A DNA stretch of 64,000 nt, from positions 62,001 through 126,000 of the forward strand of contig NZ_FNYY01000010.1 in the NCBI RefSeq assembly GCF_900109145.1, given 5' to 3'. The notes below the pieces were generated by a model that was not told the DNA's origin, did not search any database, and saw only the letters and a list, made by a program, of their open reading frames with translations. The translations under genes were made by a program, and so were the position numbers. Position 1 is the first letter of the stretch. Each line of letters starts with the position of its first letter. Of the stretch, positions 40,073 through 48,859 are shown in pieces. The stretch comes from Marinovum algicola. GTDB lineage: Bacteria; Pseudomonadota; Alphaproteobacteria; Rhodobacterales; Rhodobacteraceae.

Positions 40073-40852
40073 ATGGATCTGGGCATTGCCGGCAAACGTG
40101 CAGTGGTTTGCGCCGCCTCAAAGGGCCTTGGGCGCGGTTGCGCCATGGCGCTGGCCGAGGCGGGCGCGCATCTGGTGATCAACGCACGGGGCGCGGAGGC
40201 GCTGGAGGACACCGCCGAGGCGATCCGCGCGGCGCATGGCGTCGATGTCACCGCGGTGGCCGCCGACATCACCACCGAAGAGGGCCGGGCCAAGGTGCTC
40301 GACGCGGCGGGCGACACCGACATCCTGGTCAACAATGCCGGCGGCCCGCCGCCGGGCATGTGGCAGGACTGGGACCGCGAGGATTTCATCAAGGCGCTCG
40401 ACGGCAACATGCTGGCGCCGATCGCGATGATCCAGGCGCTGGTGCCGGGCATGATGGATCGCGGCTGGGGCCGCGTCGTCAACATCACCTCGCAATCGGT
40501 CAAGGCGCCGATCCCGGTGCTGGGGCTGTCGAATTCGGCCCGGGCCGGGCTGACCGGTTTTGTCGCCGGCACCTCGCGGCAGGTGGCGGGCAGCGGCGTG
40601 ACGATCAACAACCTTCTGCCGGGCATCCACGCCACCGACCGCGCCAAGGCGCTGGACGAGGGCGTTTCCAAGCAACAGGGCATCTCGACCGACGAGGCCA
40701 AGGCGCAGCGCTGCAAGACCATTCCGGCCGGCCGCTACGGCACCGCCGAGGAATTCGGCGCCGCCTGCGCCTTCCTCTGCTCGACCCATGCCGGCTTTAT
40801 CGTTGGCCAGAACCTGCTGCTCGACGGTGGCGGGGTCAACGCCACGCTATGA
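40073..40852 (+). CDS. Atypical short-chain dehydrogenase/reductase
   Basis: 259-residue Rossmann protein annotated by similarity to 3-oxoacyl-ACP reductases. The cofactor region reads AASKGLGRG instead of the usual TGxxxGxG, NNAGGPPPG is present, but the catalytic YxxxK is replaced by SNSARAG, so Tyr and Lys are both missing. This matches an SDR subgroup described as lacking the full catalytic tetrad. A strong ribosome-binding site AAGGAG stands 8 bases before the ATG. The stop overlaps the next gene by ATGA. Confidence 0.85.
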   Translation: MDLGIAGKRAVVCAASKGLGRGCAMALAEAGAHLVINARGAEALEDTAEAIRAAHGVDVTAVAADITTEEGRAKVLDAAGDTDILVNNAGGPPPGMWQDWDREDFIKALDGNMLAPIAMIQALVPGMMDRGWGRVVNITSQSVKAPIPVLGLSNSARAGLTGFVAGTSRQVAGSGVTINNLLPGIHATDRAKALDEGVSKQQGISTDEAKAQRCKTIPAGRYGTAEEFGAACAFLCSTHAGFIVGQNLLLDGGGVNATL

Positions 40853-41970
40853 GCGAGGCCTTCTCGCTCCGCGATCATCTGTTCAACGCGGCGACCCTCG
40901 GCCAATTGGCCGAGGAGTTCGCCGTCGGGGTTCCGGGCTTTGACGCGGAGCGGTTTCTGGCGACGGTGCTGCCGCAACTGCCCGAGCTGGGGCTGCTGCA
41001 TCGGCTCGAGGCCTTGGCCGACGGGATCGAGGCGCAGCTCGCCGGCGATTTTCCCACCATGGCCGATCAGCTCACCGCCGCCATGCCGCCACCGCTCGAC
41101 CCGGCGTTGCGCGATGACGATTTCGGCCGCTTCATCCACGCGGTTCCCGGCATCCTGGCAGTGCGCCACGGGCTCGAGGATCACCGCGACCGCGCGCTTG
41201 ATCTGCTTTACGCGGCGACGCAGCGGTTCTCGATGGAGTTCTACATCCGCCCCTTTCTCAACCGCTGGCCGGAAGAGACCATGGCGCAGCTCGCGCTCTG
41301 GGCGGAGGACGACAATTATCATGTGCGCCGCCTGGTCAGCGAAGGCACGCGCGCCCGGCTGCCCTGGGCGCGGGCGATCACGCTCGATCCGCTGGCGCCG
41401 CTGCCGCTGCTGGACAGGCTGCACGCTGATCCCGCGCGCTATGTCACCCGCTCGGTGGCCAACCACATGAACGACATCGCCAAACTCGCGCCCGAGGTGG
41501 TGATCGCGCGGCTTGCCGCCTGGCGGGCCGAGGCCCGGCAAACCCCGAAAGAGCTGACCTGGATCACCCGCCATGCCCTGCGCACGCTGATCAAGCAGGG
41601 CCATCCCGGCGCGCTGGAGCTGCTGGGCTACCGCGCCGATGCGCCGGTCACGGCGCAGTTGTCGCTGGCGGCCCAGCGGATTGCCCGGGGCGATCCGCTG
41701 GAGTTCGACGTCTCGCTGACCGCGCCCGAGGACGTGCCGGTGCTGGTCGATTACGTGATCTCGTTTCGCAAGGCCGATGGCCGGCTCGCGCCCAAGGTGT
41801 TCAAGCTGAAACAGGCCGCGCTTTCCGCCGGCGCGCCGCTGACCCTGCGCAAGCGGCACCGGCTGAAATGGGATGCCACCACCTTCCGGCTCTTTCCCGG
41901 GGGGCAGCGGCTCGGGCTTCAGGTCAATGGCCGTCTGGTGGCCGAGGCCGAATTCACCTTGCTGGACTGA
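40849..41970 (+). CDS. HEAT-repeat protein, DNA alkylation repair (AlkD-like) family
   Basis: 373 residues, almost all helical, with HEAT-like repeats (MAQLALWAEDDNYHVRRLVSEGTRARLPWA; VTRSVANHMNDIAKLAPEVVIARLAAWR). The aromatic/acidic pattern WAEDDNYHVRRL-SEGTR is the family signature of the AlkD-like DNA glycosylases that excise alkylated bases. The C-terminal 110 residues (about 265-373) form a beta-sandwich-like extension. It is coupled to the SDR gene by ATGA. The exact substrate is uncertain. Confidence 0.8.
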   Translation: MSEAFSLRDHLFNAATLGQLAEEFAVGVPGFDAERFLATVLPQLPELGLLHRLEALADGIEAQLAGDFPTMADQLTAAMPPPLDPALRDDDFGRFIHAVPGILAVRHGLEDHRDRALDLLYAATQRFSMEFYIRPFLNRWPEETMAQLALWAEDDNYHVRRLVSEGTRARLPWARAITLDPLAPLPLLDRLHADPARYVTRSVANHMNDIAKLAPEVVIARLAAWRAEARQTPKELTWITRHALRTLIKQGHPGALELLGYRADAPVTAQLSLAAQRIARGDPLEFDVSLTAPEDVPVLVDYVISFRKADGRLAPKVFKLKQAALSAGAPLTLRKRHRLKWDATTFRLFPGGQRLGLQVNGRLVAEAEFTLLD

Positions 41971-42045
41971 CCTTGCAGGGCGGGGCCGGGGTTGTTATCT
42001 CACGCCGAAGCCGATTGTTTTGATCGGGAAACGCGAGAGGCCCCC

Positions 42046-43149
42046 TTGCCGCCCGAGACCAAGCAGACCCTCCCTCCGCCGCGCCTGGAAATCCGCAACC
42101 TCGTCCGCAATTTCGAGGGGCGCCGGGTGGTCGACGATGTTTCGCTCTCGATCCAGCCGGGGCAGGTGACCTGCCTGCTCGGGCCGTCGGGCTGCGGAAA
42201 ATCGACGACACTGCGGATGATCGCCGGGGTCGACATGCAGGACGCGGGCGAGATCTATGTCGACGGCGAGCTGATCTGCGACACCCTGTTCCGGGTGCCG
42301 CCCGAACGCCGCTCGATCGGGCTGATGTTTCAGGATTTCGCGCTGTTTCCGCATCTGACGGTGGGGCGCAACGTGTCTTTCGGCCTGACCGAGCGCGGCG
42401 CGGTGGCGCGCGCACGGGCCGAAGAGATGCTGGCCAAGGTCGGTCTGGAGCGGTTCATCGACAGCTATCCGCATGAGCTTTCGGGCGGCGAACAGCAGCG
42501 CGTGGCGCTGGCCCGCGCGCTGGCCCCGCAGCCCAAGATCATGCTGATGGACGAGCCGTTTTCCGGCCTCGACAACCGGTTGCGCGACGGCATCCGCGAC
42601 GAAACCCTGGCGGTGCTCAAGGAAGAGGATACTGCCGTCCTGCTGGTCACCCATGAGCCGGAAGAGGCGATGCGCATGGCCGACGAGATCGCGCTGATGC
42701 GCGACGGCAGGATCGTGCAGCAGGGCGCGCCCTACAATATCTACCGCGCGCCCAAGGACAAGGCAGCGGTGGCTTTCTTTAGCGATGTCAACGTGATCGA
42801 GAGCGAAGTTCACGGAGCTTTGGTGGATACGCCGTTCGGCGATTTCCTGGCGCCCGGCCTGCCGGACGGCGCCCAGGTCGAGATCGTCTTTCGGCCGCAG
42901 CACGTCGGCATCGACTTTGATCGCGCGGGCCAGGGCCCGCATCCCACCGCCGAACGGGGCGTGGCGGCGCGCGGCGTGGTGGAACGCGCCCGCTTCATGG
43001 GCAAGGAAAGCCTTGTCGAGTTCCGCATGGACCACGACGACACCAGCCTGCGCGCCACGGTGCCCAATGTCTTTCTGCCCAAGAAAGGCACGCCGCTCTG
43101 GCTCACGATCCGCCGCGACCGCTGTTTCGTCTTTCCCCGCGTCGGCTGA
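42046..43149 (+). CDS. ABC transporter ATP-binding protein, FbpC-type
   Basis: 367 residues. Walker A GPSGCGKST, Q-loop LMFQDFALFPH, signature LSGGEQQRVALARAL, Walker B IMLMDEP, switch histidine in THEPEEA, followed by a C-terminal TOBE-like domain. Resembles iron(III)/spermidine-type importers. No permease or binding-protein gene is adjacent, so it may serve a transporter encoded elsewhere. The start is uncertain: no ATG is available early; TTG 42046 has GAGAGG (42035-42040) 5 bases upstream. Confidence 0.85.
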   Translation: MPPETKQTLPPPRLEIRNLVRNFEGRRVVDDVSLSIQPGQVTCLLGPSGCGKSTTLRMIAGVDMQDAGEIYVDGELICDTLFRVPPERRSIGLMFQDFALFPHLTVGRNVSFGLTERGAVARARAEEMLAKVGLERFIDSYPHELSGGEQQRVALARALAPQPKIMLMDEPFSGLDNRLRDGIRDETLAVLKEEDTAVLLVTHEPEEAMRMADEIALMRDGRIVQQGAPYNIYRAPKDKAAVAFFSDVNVIESEVHGALVDTPFGDFLAPGLPDGAQVEIVFRPQHVGIDFDRAGQGPHPTAERGVAARGVVERARFMGKESLVEFRMDHDDTSLRATVPNVFLPKKGTPLWLTIRRDRCFVFPRVG

Positions 43150-43212
43150 CCCCCGCTGCGACAGATCGCGCCAGGGGCAATTGACCATGTACATCCGCCG
43201 CGCTTTGCGCTA

Positions 43213-43271
43213 GGCGGGCGGCTTCGCAACCTGTCCTTCGGGGCAGATGGGCTGGCACCCTGCCGCCCGCC
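43213..43271 (+). promoter_or_regulatory. Long-range stem in the second helicase leader
   Basis: GGCGGGCGG (43213-43221) is perfectly complementary to CCGCCCGCC (43263-43271), with an inner TGTCC-TTC-GGGGCA hairpin. The structure ends 19 bases before the helicase ATG. Together with the leader at 33811-33995 it suggests structured leaders for both RNA helicase genes. Confidence 0.45.
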
Positions 43272-43290
43272 ACTCAGAACGGTTTTCCAC

Positions 43291-45354
43291 ATGATCCAGA
43301 CCCTGTCCGATGCGCTTGCCGAGCGTGGCTATGACACGTTGACCCCGGTGCAGACGGCAGTCACCGACCCGGAGCTGGCCAGTTCCGACCTTCTCGTTTC
43401 GGCCCAGACCGGCTCGGGCAAGACGGTGGGCTTCGGCCTCGCCATCGGTCCGACGCTGCTGGACGAGACGGGCCGCTTTGGTCCCGCCGCGGCGCCGTTG
43501 GCGCTGATCATCGCGCCGACCCGCGAATTGGCCTTTCAGGTCAGCCGCGAGCTGACCTGGCTGTATGAAAAGGCCGGTGTGCGGATGGCAACCTGTGTCG
43601 GCGGCATGGACATGCGCGACGAACGCCGCACGCTGGAGCGCGGCGCGCATATCGTCGTCGGCACCCCGGGCCGGCTGCGCGACCACATCCAGCGCGGCTC
43701 GCTCGAGATGGGCGACCTGCGCGCGGTGGTTCTGGACGAGGCCGACGAGATGCTCGACCTCGGCTTCCGCGAGGATCTCGAATTCATGCTGGGCGAGGCG
43801 CCGGAAGAGCGCCGCACGTTGCTGTTCTCGGCCACGGTGCCGCCGATGATCGTCAAGCTGGCGCAGAATTACCAGCGCGACGCCGTGCGCGTCACCACCC
43901 TGGCGGAAAAGGGCCAGCACGCCGATATCGCCTATCAGGCGCTGCGGGTGGCGCCGCAGGATGCGGAAAACGCCATCATCAACGTGCTGCGCTATCACGA
44001 CGCCCAGAACGCCATCGTCTTTGCCAATACCCGCGCCACGGTGAACCGGCTGACCGCGCGCTTTGCCAACCGCGGCTTTTCCGTGGTCTGCCTGTCGGGC
44101 GAGCTGAGCCAGAGCGAGCGCACCCATGCGCTTCAGGCGATGCGGGACGGGCGGGCCCGGGTCTGCGTCGCCACCGACGTGGCGGCGCGCGGCATCGACC
44201 TGCCCAATCTCGAACTGGTGGTGCATGCCGAGCTGCCGTCGAACTACGAAAACCTGCTGCACCGCTCGGGCCGCACCGGCCGCGCCGGGCGCAAGGGCGT
44301 CTCGGCGCTGATCGTGCCGCCGAAGGTGACGAAGAAGGCCGAGCGTCTGCTCAAGATGGCCAAGGTCACCGCCGAATGGACCGAGGCCCCTGGCGCCGAC
44401 GAGATCCTGCGCCGCGACGAAGAGCGGCTTCTGGCCGATCCGACCTGGGCCGAGGAGATCAAGCCCGACGAGGCTGATTTCGCCGCCCGCCTGCTGGATC
44501 TGCACAGTCCCGAAGTGATCGCCGCCGCCTATCTGCGGCTGGCGCGGTCGCGCTATTCCGCGCCCGAAGACCTTTCCGATCCCAACACCCGCCCCGAGCG
44601 CAAGGAGCGCAAGCCCTTCGGTCCCAGCACCTGGGTCGCGCTCTCGGTGGGCCGCGATGACCGGGCCGAGGCGCGCTGGATTCTGCCGCTGCTTTGCCGC
44701 GCCGGCGGGCTCGACAAGGACGCGATCGGCGCCATCCGGGTGCAGCAGAACGAGACCTTCGTCGAGCTGACCGAAGCCGTGGCACCCGGCTTCCTGACCA
44801 ATCTCGGCGCGGGCAACGTGCTTGACGAGAATATCACCGTGCGTCCGGCCGAGGCGCCGCCGCAAGGTCCGCGCCCGCCACGCGATGACCGCGGGTCGGG
44901 CAAACCGCGCCCGAAACGCGATTTCGACGGGCCGCGCCCAAAGCGCGACTTCGACGCGCCGCGCCCGACGCGGGACGAGGCACCGAAGCCGCGCCCGGCG
45001 CCGAAACCCTACAAACCCGTCGATCCCGAAACCCATGCCCCGGCGAAGAAACGCGGCAAATCGGCGGATGCGCCGCGCCGTGACGACAAGCCGCGCGATT
45101 TCGACAAGGCGCCGAAACACCGTGGCGACAAGCCGGGAAAACCGTTCAAGCCGGGCGGCAAGCCCGGCGGCAAACCGGCCGGAAAACCGGCGCCGGGCAA
45201 GGCCTTGGCGGGCCGTGTTCCCGGCGGCAAAGGGCCGGGCAAGCCGGCCAAGCCGCGCGCCAATGCCTCGGACACCTCCAAGCGCTTCACCCCGCCGGGC
45301 AAATCCGCAGGCCCTCGCAAGGGCGGCAACCAGCCGCCGCGTCGCAAGCCCTAA
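43291..45354 (+). CDS. DEAD-box ATP-dependent RNA helicase (DeaD/CsdA-like)
   Basis: 687 residues: motif I AQTGSGKT, PTRELA, GTPGRLRDH, VLDEADEML (DEAD), SATVP, and DVAARGIDLPN with HRSGRTGRAGRKG. Residues about 450-515 (WVALSVGRDDRAEARWILPLLCR...) match a DbpA/CsdA-type RNA-binding domain. The last about 160 residues are a Lys/Pro/Gly-rich tail with repeats such as KPGGKPGGKPAGKP. Roles in 50S assembly and cold growth are typical. Its TAA shares bases with the convergent regulator's TAG. Confidence 0.93.
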   Translation: MIQTLSDALAERGYDTLTPVQTAVTDPELASSDLLVSAQTGSGKTVGFGLAIGPTLLDETGRFGPAAAPLALIIAPTRELAFQVSRELTWLYEKAGVRMATCVGGMDMRDERRTLERGAHIVVGTPGRLRDHIQRGSLEMGDLRAVVLDEADEMLDLGFREDLEFMLGEAPEERRTLLFSATVPPMIVKLAQNYQRDAVRVTTLAEKGQHADIAYQALRVAPQDAENAIINVLRYHDAQNAIVFANTRATVNRLTARFANRGFSVVCLSGELSQSERTHALQAMRDGRARVCVATDVAARGIDLPNLELVVHAELPSNYENLLHRSGRTGRAGRKGVSALIVPPKVTKKAERLLKMAKVTAEWTEAPGADEILRRDEERLLADPTWAEEIKPDEADFAARLLDLHSPEVIAAAYLRLARSRYSAPEDLSDPNTRPERKERKPFGPSTWVALSVGRDDRAEARWILPLLCRAGGLDKDAIGAIRVQQNETFVELTEAVAPGFLTNLGAGNVLDENITVRPAEAPPQGPRPPRDDRGSGKPRPKRDFDGPRPKRDFDAPRPTRDEAPKPRPAPKPYKPVDPETHAPAKKRGKSADAPRRDDKPRDFDKAPKHRGDKPGKPFKPGGKPGGKPAGKPAPGKALAGRVPGGKGPGKPAKPRANASDTSKRFTPPGKSAGPRKGGNQPPRRKP

Positions 45355-46013
45355 CGGCCCGGACGCGCGTGATAATCCTGTAGCCTCTTGCCCGGCTCCT
45401 CGACAAAGAGGCCGGGCAGGGGCGCCAGCGCCTCGATCTGGTCGATGCGGAAACTGGTGAAATCACCTGCGCTCTCGCTCCATCCGACGCAGGCCCAGAT
45501 CCGCCCCCAATAACGCAGCTCCAGCGGCCGCAGGTCGTGCCGCGTGCCGTCGCTCAGCGTGATCCGCAGCTTCTGCCGGGCGCGGATCGCCGCCCGAAAG
45601 GCCGGCATGTGGCGAAAGCCGCGCGCCGCCGCCTCGAAGGGGTAGGCGGCAAAGGCAAATTGCGTCGGTGCGGCGTGATCCTCGGGCAGCAGCGCGTCGA
45701 TCTTGGCCATCAGCGCGCGGGCGGCCTCTTCCATCCCGTCCCCGCCGGAGCGCGCGACAACCGCCAGCCCCAGATGAAGCGCCTCGAGCTCGGCATCGGT
45801 GAGGTTGATCGGCGGCAGGGTGATCGCCGCCTGCGCCGAATAGCCCAGGCCCCGCTCGCCGATCACCGGCACTCCGCTTTCGATCAGCGTGTCCATGTCG
45901 CGGTAGATCGTGCGCACCGAGACCCCGAGTTCGCGCGCCAGATCTTCGGCGCGGTGCAGCGAGCCATCCTTCAGACGCTCCATCAGCCGGTACAGCCGGT
46001 CGGCCCGTTTCAT
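45351..46013 (-). CDS. YafY-type transcriptional regulator (HTH_11 plus WYL)
   Basis: 220 residues. The N-terminal winged helix (RLYRLMERLKDGSLHRAEDLARELGVSVRTIYRDMDTLIESGVPV) is of the DeoR/HTH_11 type; the C-terminal WYL domain (near 135-215) shows LELRYWGRIWACVGWSE. WYL domains sense small ligands or nucleic acid. Two inverted repeats (46046-46080) precede the gene and overlap a likely promoter, suggesting autoregulation. It ends 3-4 bases into the helicase stop from the other strand. Confidence 0.85.
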   Translation of the reverse strand: MKRADRLYRLMERLKDGSLHRAEDLARELGVSVRTIYRDMDTLIESGVPVIGERGLGYSAQAAITLPPINLTDAELEALHLGLAVVARSGGDGMEEAARALMAKIDALLPEDHAAPTQFAFAAYPFEAAARGFRHMPAFRAAIRARQKLRITLSDGTRHDLRPLELRYWGRIWACVGWSESAGDFTSFRIDQIEALAPLPGLFVEEPGKRLQDYHARPGR

Positions 46014-46045
46014 CGCGTGATTCGCCCCCAGTTTTTGCCCATTAC

Positions 46046-46080
46046 TGACAATAATCTGTCACTTGACAATCCTATGTCAA
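46046..46080 (-). promoter_or_regulatory. Two tandem operators and promoter of the YafY-type regulator
   Basis: TGACA-N6-TGTCA at 46046-46061 and TTGACA-N6-TGTCAA at 46063-46080 share half-site and spacing; their centres are 18 bases apart. Read on the minus strand, TTGTCA with a 17-base gap to AGTAAT (46041-46046) forms a promoter whose -35 lies in the operators and whose start site would be about 20 bases before the ATG. This fits repression of its own gene; the divergent tat genes could also be affected. Confidence 0.55.
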
Positions 46081-46215
46081 AATGCGCCCGAAATTGCCAC
46101 GCCCCGCGCCCCGGAATAGGGTGTTTTGCCACTTTCAGGGCGGGGGCGAAGGCTTTATGCAAGGCAGCGAGAGGCCGCGCGGCTGGCGCGGGCGCGAGAT
46201 GTGGAGACAGAACCC

Positions 46216-46440
46216 ATGCTGAACAATATCGGCCTTCCCGGCCTTCTTCTGATTGCCGTCGTGGTGCTGGTGCTTTTCGGGCGCGGCAAGATTTCGTCGC
46301 TGATGGGCGAGGTGGGCAAAGGCATCACCGCGTTCAAGAAAGGCGTGAAGGACGGCAGCGAAGAGAGTGACGAACTCGATGACAAGACCGGCGACAGCGC
46401 CAAGGACGTCACCCCGAACGACGAAAAAGACAAGGTTTAA
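46216..46440 (+). CDS. tatA: Sec-independent protein translocase subunit TatA
   Basis: 74 residues. N-terminal transmembrane helix ([18 protein letters not shown]), the FGRGKI hinge, then amphipathic helix [16 protein letters not shown] and an acidic tail. Forms the pore that moves folded, often cofactor-bearing proteins. First of the tatABC operon, 6 bases before tatB. Confidence 0.94.
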   Translation: MLNNIGLPGLLLIAVVVLVLFGRGKISSLMGEVGKGITAFKKGVKDGSEESDELDDKTGDSAKDVTPNDEKDKV

Positions 46441-46446
46441 CCGCAG

Positions 46447-46956
46447 ATGTTCGACCTTGGCTGGACCGAGCTTCTGGTCATCGGGGTGGTGGCGCTGATC
46501 GTCGTCGGCCCTAAGGACCTGCCCGTGCTGTTCCGCCGCGCGGGAGAGTTCGTGGGCCGCGCCCGCGGCATGGCGCGCGAATTCAGCCGCGCCATGAACG
46601 AGGCCGCCGACGAAGCCGGGGTGAGCGACATCAAGAAGACCATCCACACCGCGACCAACCCGATGAAATCGGCGATGGACGGGGTCAAGGATGCGGCGCG
46701 GCAGGTGGCCGATCCGCTGGGCGATCTGGAAAACGGCAAGAAGACCGGCGGCTCCAAGGGCGACAATACGTCCAGCGCGCCCAAGCCCGACGACGCCGAA
46801 AGCGCCAAGCGCGACGCACAGGCCAGAAAGATCCAGGCCGCCACCGCGCGGGCCGCGGCGGAACGCAAGCGGCGCGAGGCGGATGAGGCGATCAAGGCCG
46901 CCGAGGCAGCGGAAGCGGCGGCCGACCAGCCGGCCAAGGACACGAAAGACCTTTGA
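46447..46956 (+). CDS. tatB: Sec-independent protein translocase subunit TatB
   Basis: 169 residues. Begins MFDLGWTELLVIGVVALIVVGPKDLP with the conserved polar residue in the transmembrane helix and the GP-DLP hinge; the amphipathic helix follows, then a long Lys/Ala/Glu-rich tail. Works with TatC to recognise twin-arginine signal peptides. The stop overlaps the tatC start. Confidence 0.95.
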   Translation: MFDLGWTELLVIGVVALIVVGPKDLPVLFRRAGEFVGRARGMAREFSRAMNEAADEAGVSDIKKTIHTATNPMKSAMDGVKDAARQVADPLGDLENGKKTGGSKGDNTSSAPKPDDAESAKRDAQARKIQAATARAAAERKRREADEAIKAAEAAEAAADQPAKDTKDL

Positions 46957-47876
46957 TGAGCCATAGCGACGAGATCGAAGACAGCTCGGCCCCGCTGATC
47001 GAGCATCTGGCGGAACTGCGCACGCGGCTGATCCGCTGCGTGGTCTATTTTCTGATCGGCATGGTGATCTGTTTCACCGTGGCCACGCCGATCTTCAACT
47101 TCCTGACCGATCCGCTCTGCCAGGTGCTGGCCGAGCGCGGGCAGGATTGCGACCTGATCTTCATTTCGCCGCAGGAAGGTTTCTTCGTGGCGATCAAGGT
47201 CTCGTTCCTGGGGGGCTTCATCCTGGGGTTTCCCTTTATTGCCAACCAGTTGTGGCGCTTTGTTGCGCCGGGGCTCTACAAGTCGGAAAAAGGCGCCTTC
47301 CTGCCATTCCTGATCGCCTCGCCGTTCATGTTCTTCCTCGGCGCCGCCTTTGCCTTCTACGTGGTGACGCCGCTGGCCTATGACTTCTTCCTCGGCTTCC
47401 AGCAGTTCGGCGCCGAAGGCGAGGCGGTGGTCGGCGAAGAGATCGAGCAGGGGCTGTCGGTGGTCTTCCAGGGCTCGGCACAGGAGTACCTGAACCTGAC
47501 GATCAAGTTCATCGTCGCTTTCGGCCTCTGCTTTCAACTCCCGGTCCTGCTGACGCTGATGGGCAAGGCCGGGCTGGTCAATGCCGAGGGCCTGGGCGCG
47601 GTGCGCAAATATGCGGTTGTCGGCATCCTGGTGCTGGCAGCGCTGGTGACACCGCCCGATGTGATCACCCAGGTGATCCTTTTCGTGGTGGTGTACGGGC
47701 TCTACGAGGTGTCGATCTTCCTGGTGCGCCGGGTCGACCGCAAGCGCGAGGCCGATCTGCGCGCACAGGGCCTGTGGTTCGAGGATGAAGAAGAGAGCGA
47801 AGACCTTGCCGATGATCCGCTGATGTCGGAATTCGACGAGGACGAAGATGATCTTGGAAAACCGGACAAGAGTTAA
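46956..47876 (+). CDS. tatC: Sec-independent protein translocase subunit TatC
   Basis: 306 residues, six transmembrane helices. Starts with the conserved APLIEHLAELRTRLIRC region; FISPQEGFFVAIKVSFLGGF and FELPVLL-type FCFQLPVLLTLMGKAGLV are present; the C-terminal tail is acidic. Primary receptor for RR signal peptides. ATG 46956 overlaps the tatB stop; a TTG at 46953 is also open. Its TAA shares an A with the following ATG. Confidence 0.95.
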   Translation: MSHSDEIEDSSAPLIEHLAELRTRLIRCVVYFLIGMVICFTVATPIFNFLTDPLCQVLAERGQDCDLIFISPQEGFFVAIKVSFLGGFILGFPFIANQLWRFVAPGLYKSEKGAFLPFLIASPFMFFLGAAFAFYVVTPLAYDFFLGFQQFGAEGEAVVGEEIEQGLSVVFQGSAQEYLNLTIKFIVAFGLCFQLPVLLTLMGKAGLVNAEGLGAVRKYAVVGILVLAALVTPPDVITQVILFVVVYGLYEVSIFLVRRVDRKREADLRAQGLWFEDEEESEDLADDPLMSEFDEDEDDLGKPDKS

Positions 47877-48715
47877 TGAGTAAAGCTTTGAAACGTATCG
47901 CCGCCGCGCTGGAGCGGATGGCGCCCGCACCTCTGGACGCGCCTGATTTCACCGCCGCCGAGGCCTTTCTCTGGCATGTGGAGCCGGATCGGCTGCAACC
48001 GGTGCCAGAGGTCAGCCGGGTGGACATCGCGCTTTTGATCGGTGTCGACCGGGCGCGGGACACCCTGCTGGCCAATACCTTGCAGTTCGCGCGCGGCCTG
48101 CCGGCCAACAATGCGCTGCTCTGGGGCGCGCGGGGCATGGGGAAATCCTCGCTGGTCAAGGCGGTGCACGCCGAGGTTCTGCGCCAGGGCGAGGGGCTCA
48201 AGATCGTCGAGCTGCAACGCGAGGACCTGCCGTCGGTGGGGCGGTTGCTGGGGCTCCTGCGCGGCCGCAAGGAGCGCTTTGTGCTGTTCTGCGACGACCT
48301 GTCGTTCAGCCATGACGACCAGCACTACAAGTCGCTCAAGGCGGTGCTGGACGGCGGCATCGAGGGCCGGCCCGACAATGTGGTGTTCTACGCCACCTCG
48401 AACCGCCGCCACCTGATGCCGCGCGACATGATCGAGAACGAACGGTCGTCGGCGATCAGCCCGTCGGAGGCGACCGAGGAAAAGGTTTCGCTGTCGGACC
48501 GCTTTGGTCTCTGGCTGGGGTTCCATCCCTGTACCCAGGACGAATACCTGACGATGATCGGCGGCTATTGCGCGGCCTATGGTCTGGAGATGGACAGCGC
48601 GGAGCTGCGCGCCGAGGCGGTCGAATGGCAGGCGACCCGCGGCGGTCGGTCCGGCCGGGTGGCCTGGCAGTTCTTTACCGACCTCGCAGGCCGCAGGGGT
48701 GTGGCGCTGAGCTGA
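47876..48715 (+). CDS. DUF815 family AAA ATPase
   Basis: 279 residues. Walker A GARGMGKSS, Walker B-like RFVLFCDDLSF, sensor-like YATSNRRHLMPRDM and arginine motif later; strong match in layout to DUF815 proteins, a AAA group of unknown function. Overlaps the tatC stop by one base, so it is expressed with the tat genes. In many alphaproteobacteria serS occupies this place after tatC; it is absent here. Confidence 0.85.
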   Translation: MSKALKRIAAALERMAPAPLDAPDFTAAEAFLWHVEPDRLQPVPEVSRVDIALLIGVDRARDTLLANTLQFARGLPANNALLWGARGMGKSSLVKAVHAEVLRQGEGLKIVELQREDLPSVGRLLGLLRGRKERFVLFCDDLSFSHDDQHYKSLKAVLDGGIEGRPDNVVFYATSNRRHLMPRDMIENERSSAISPSEATEEKVSLSDRFGLWLGFHPCTQDEYLTMIGGYCAAYGLEMDSAELRAEAVEWQATRGGRSGRVAWQFFTDLAGRRGVALS

Positions 48716-48829
48716 GGCTGGCGGCTCGCCTGGGCCGGATCCGATTGGGCGGCACCACCGCGCGGCAAAGTCCTATTCGACACGCTCGCATCCTGCCGGG
48801 CCCGGAACAAGGGCGCAGCCCGCCGGGTC

Positions 48830-48859
48830 AGCGGCGGCCCGCCCCATCGGGCTGCCGCT
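48830..48859. repeat. 12-bp hairpin in the DUF815-nlpD spacer
   Basis: AGCGGCGGCCCG pairs with CGGGCTGCCGCT (one G-T) over a 6-base loop. There is no T-run. It may be a 3' stabiliser for the tat-DUF815 transcript or part of a repeat. Confidence 0.45.

Noticed and set aside
45120-45260. Short tandem repeats that might suggest a CRISPR or minisatellite
   Set aside because: They are in-frame codons for the Gly/Lys/Pro-rich tail of the helicase; unit length varies and there are no unique spacers.
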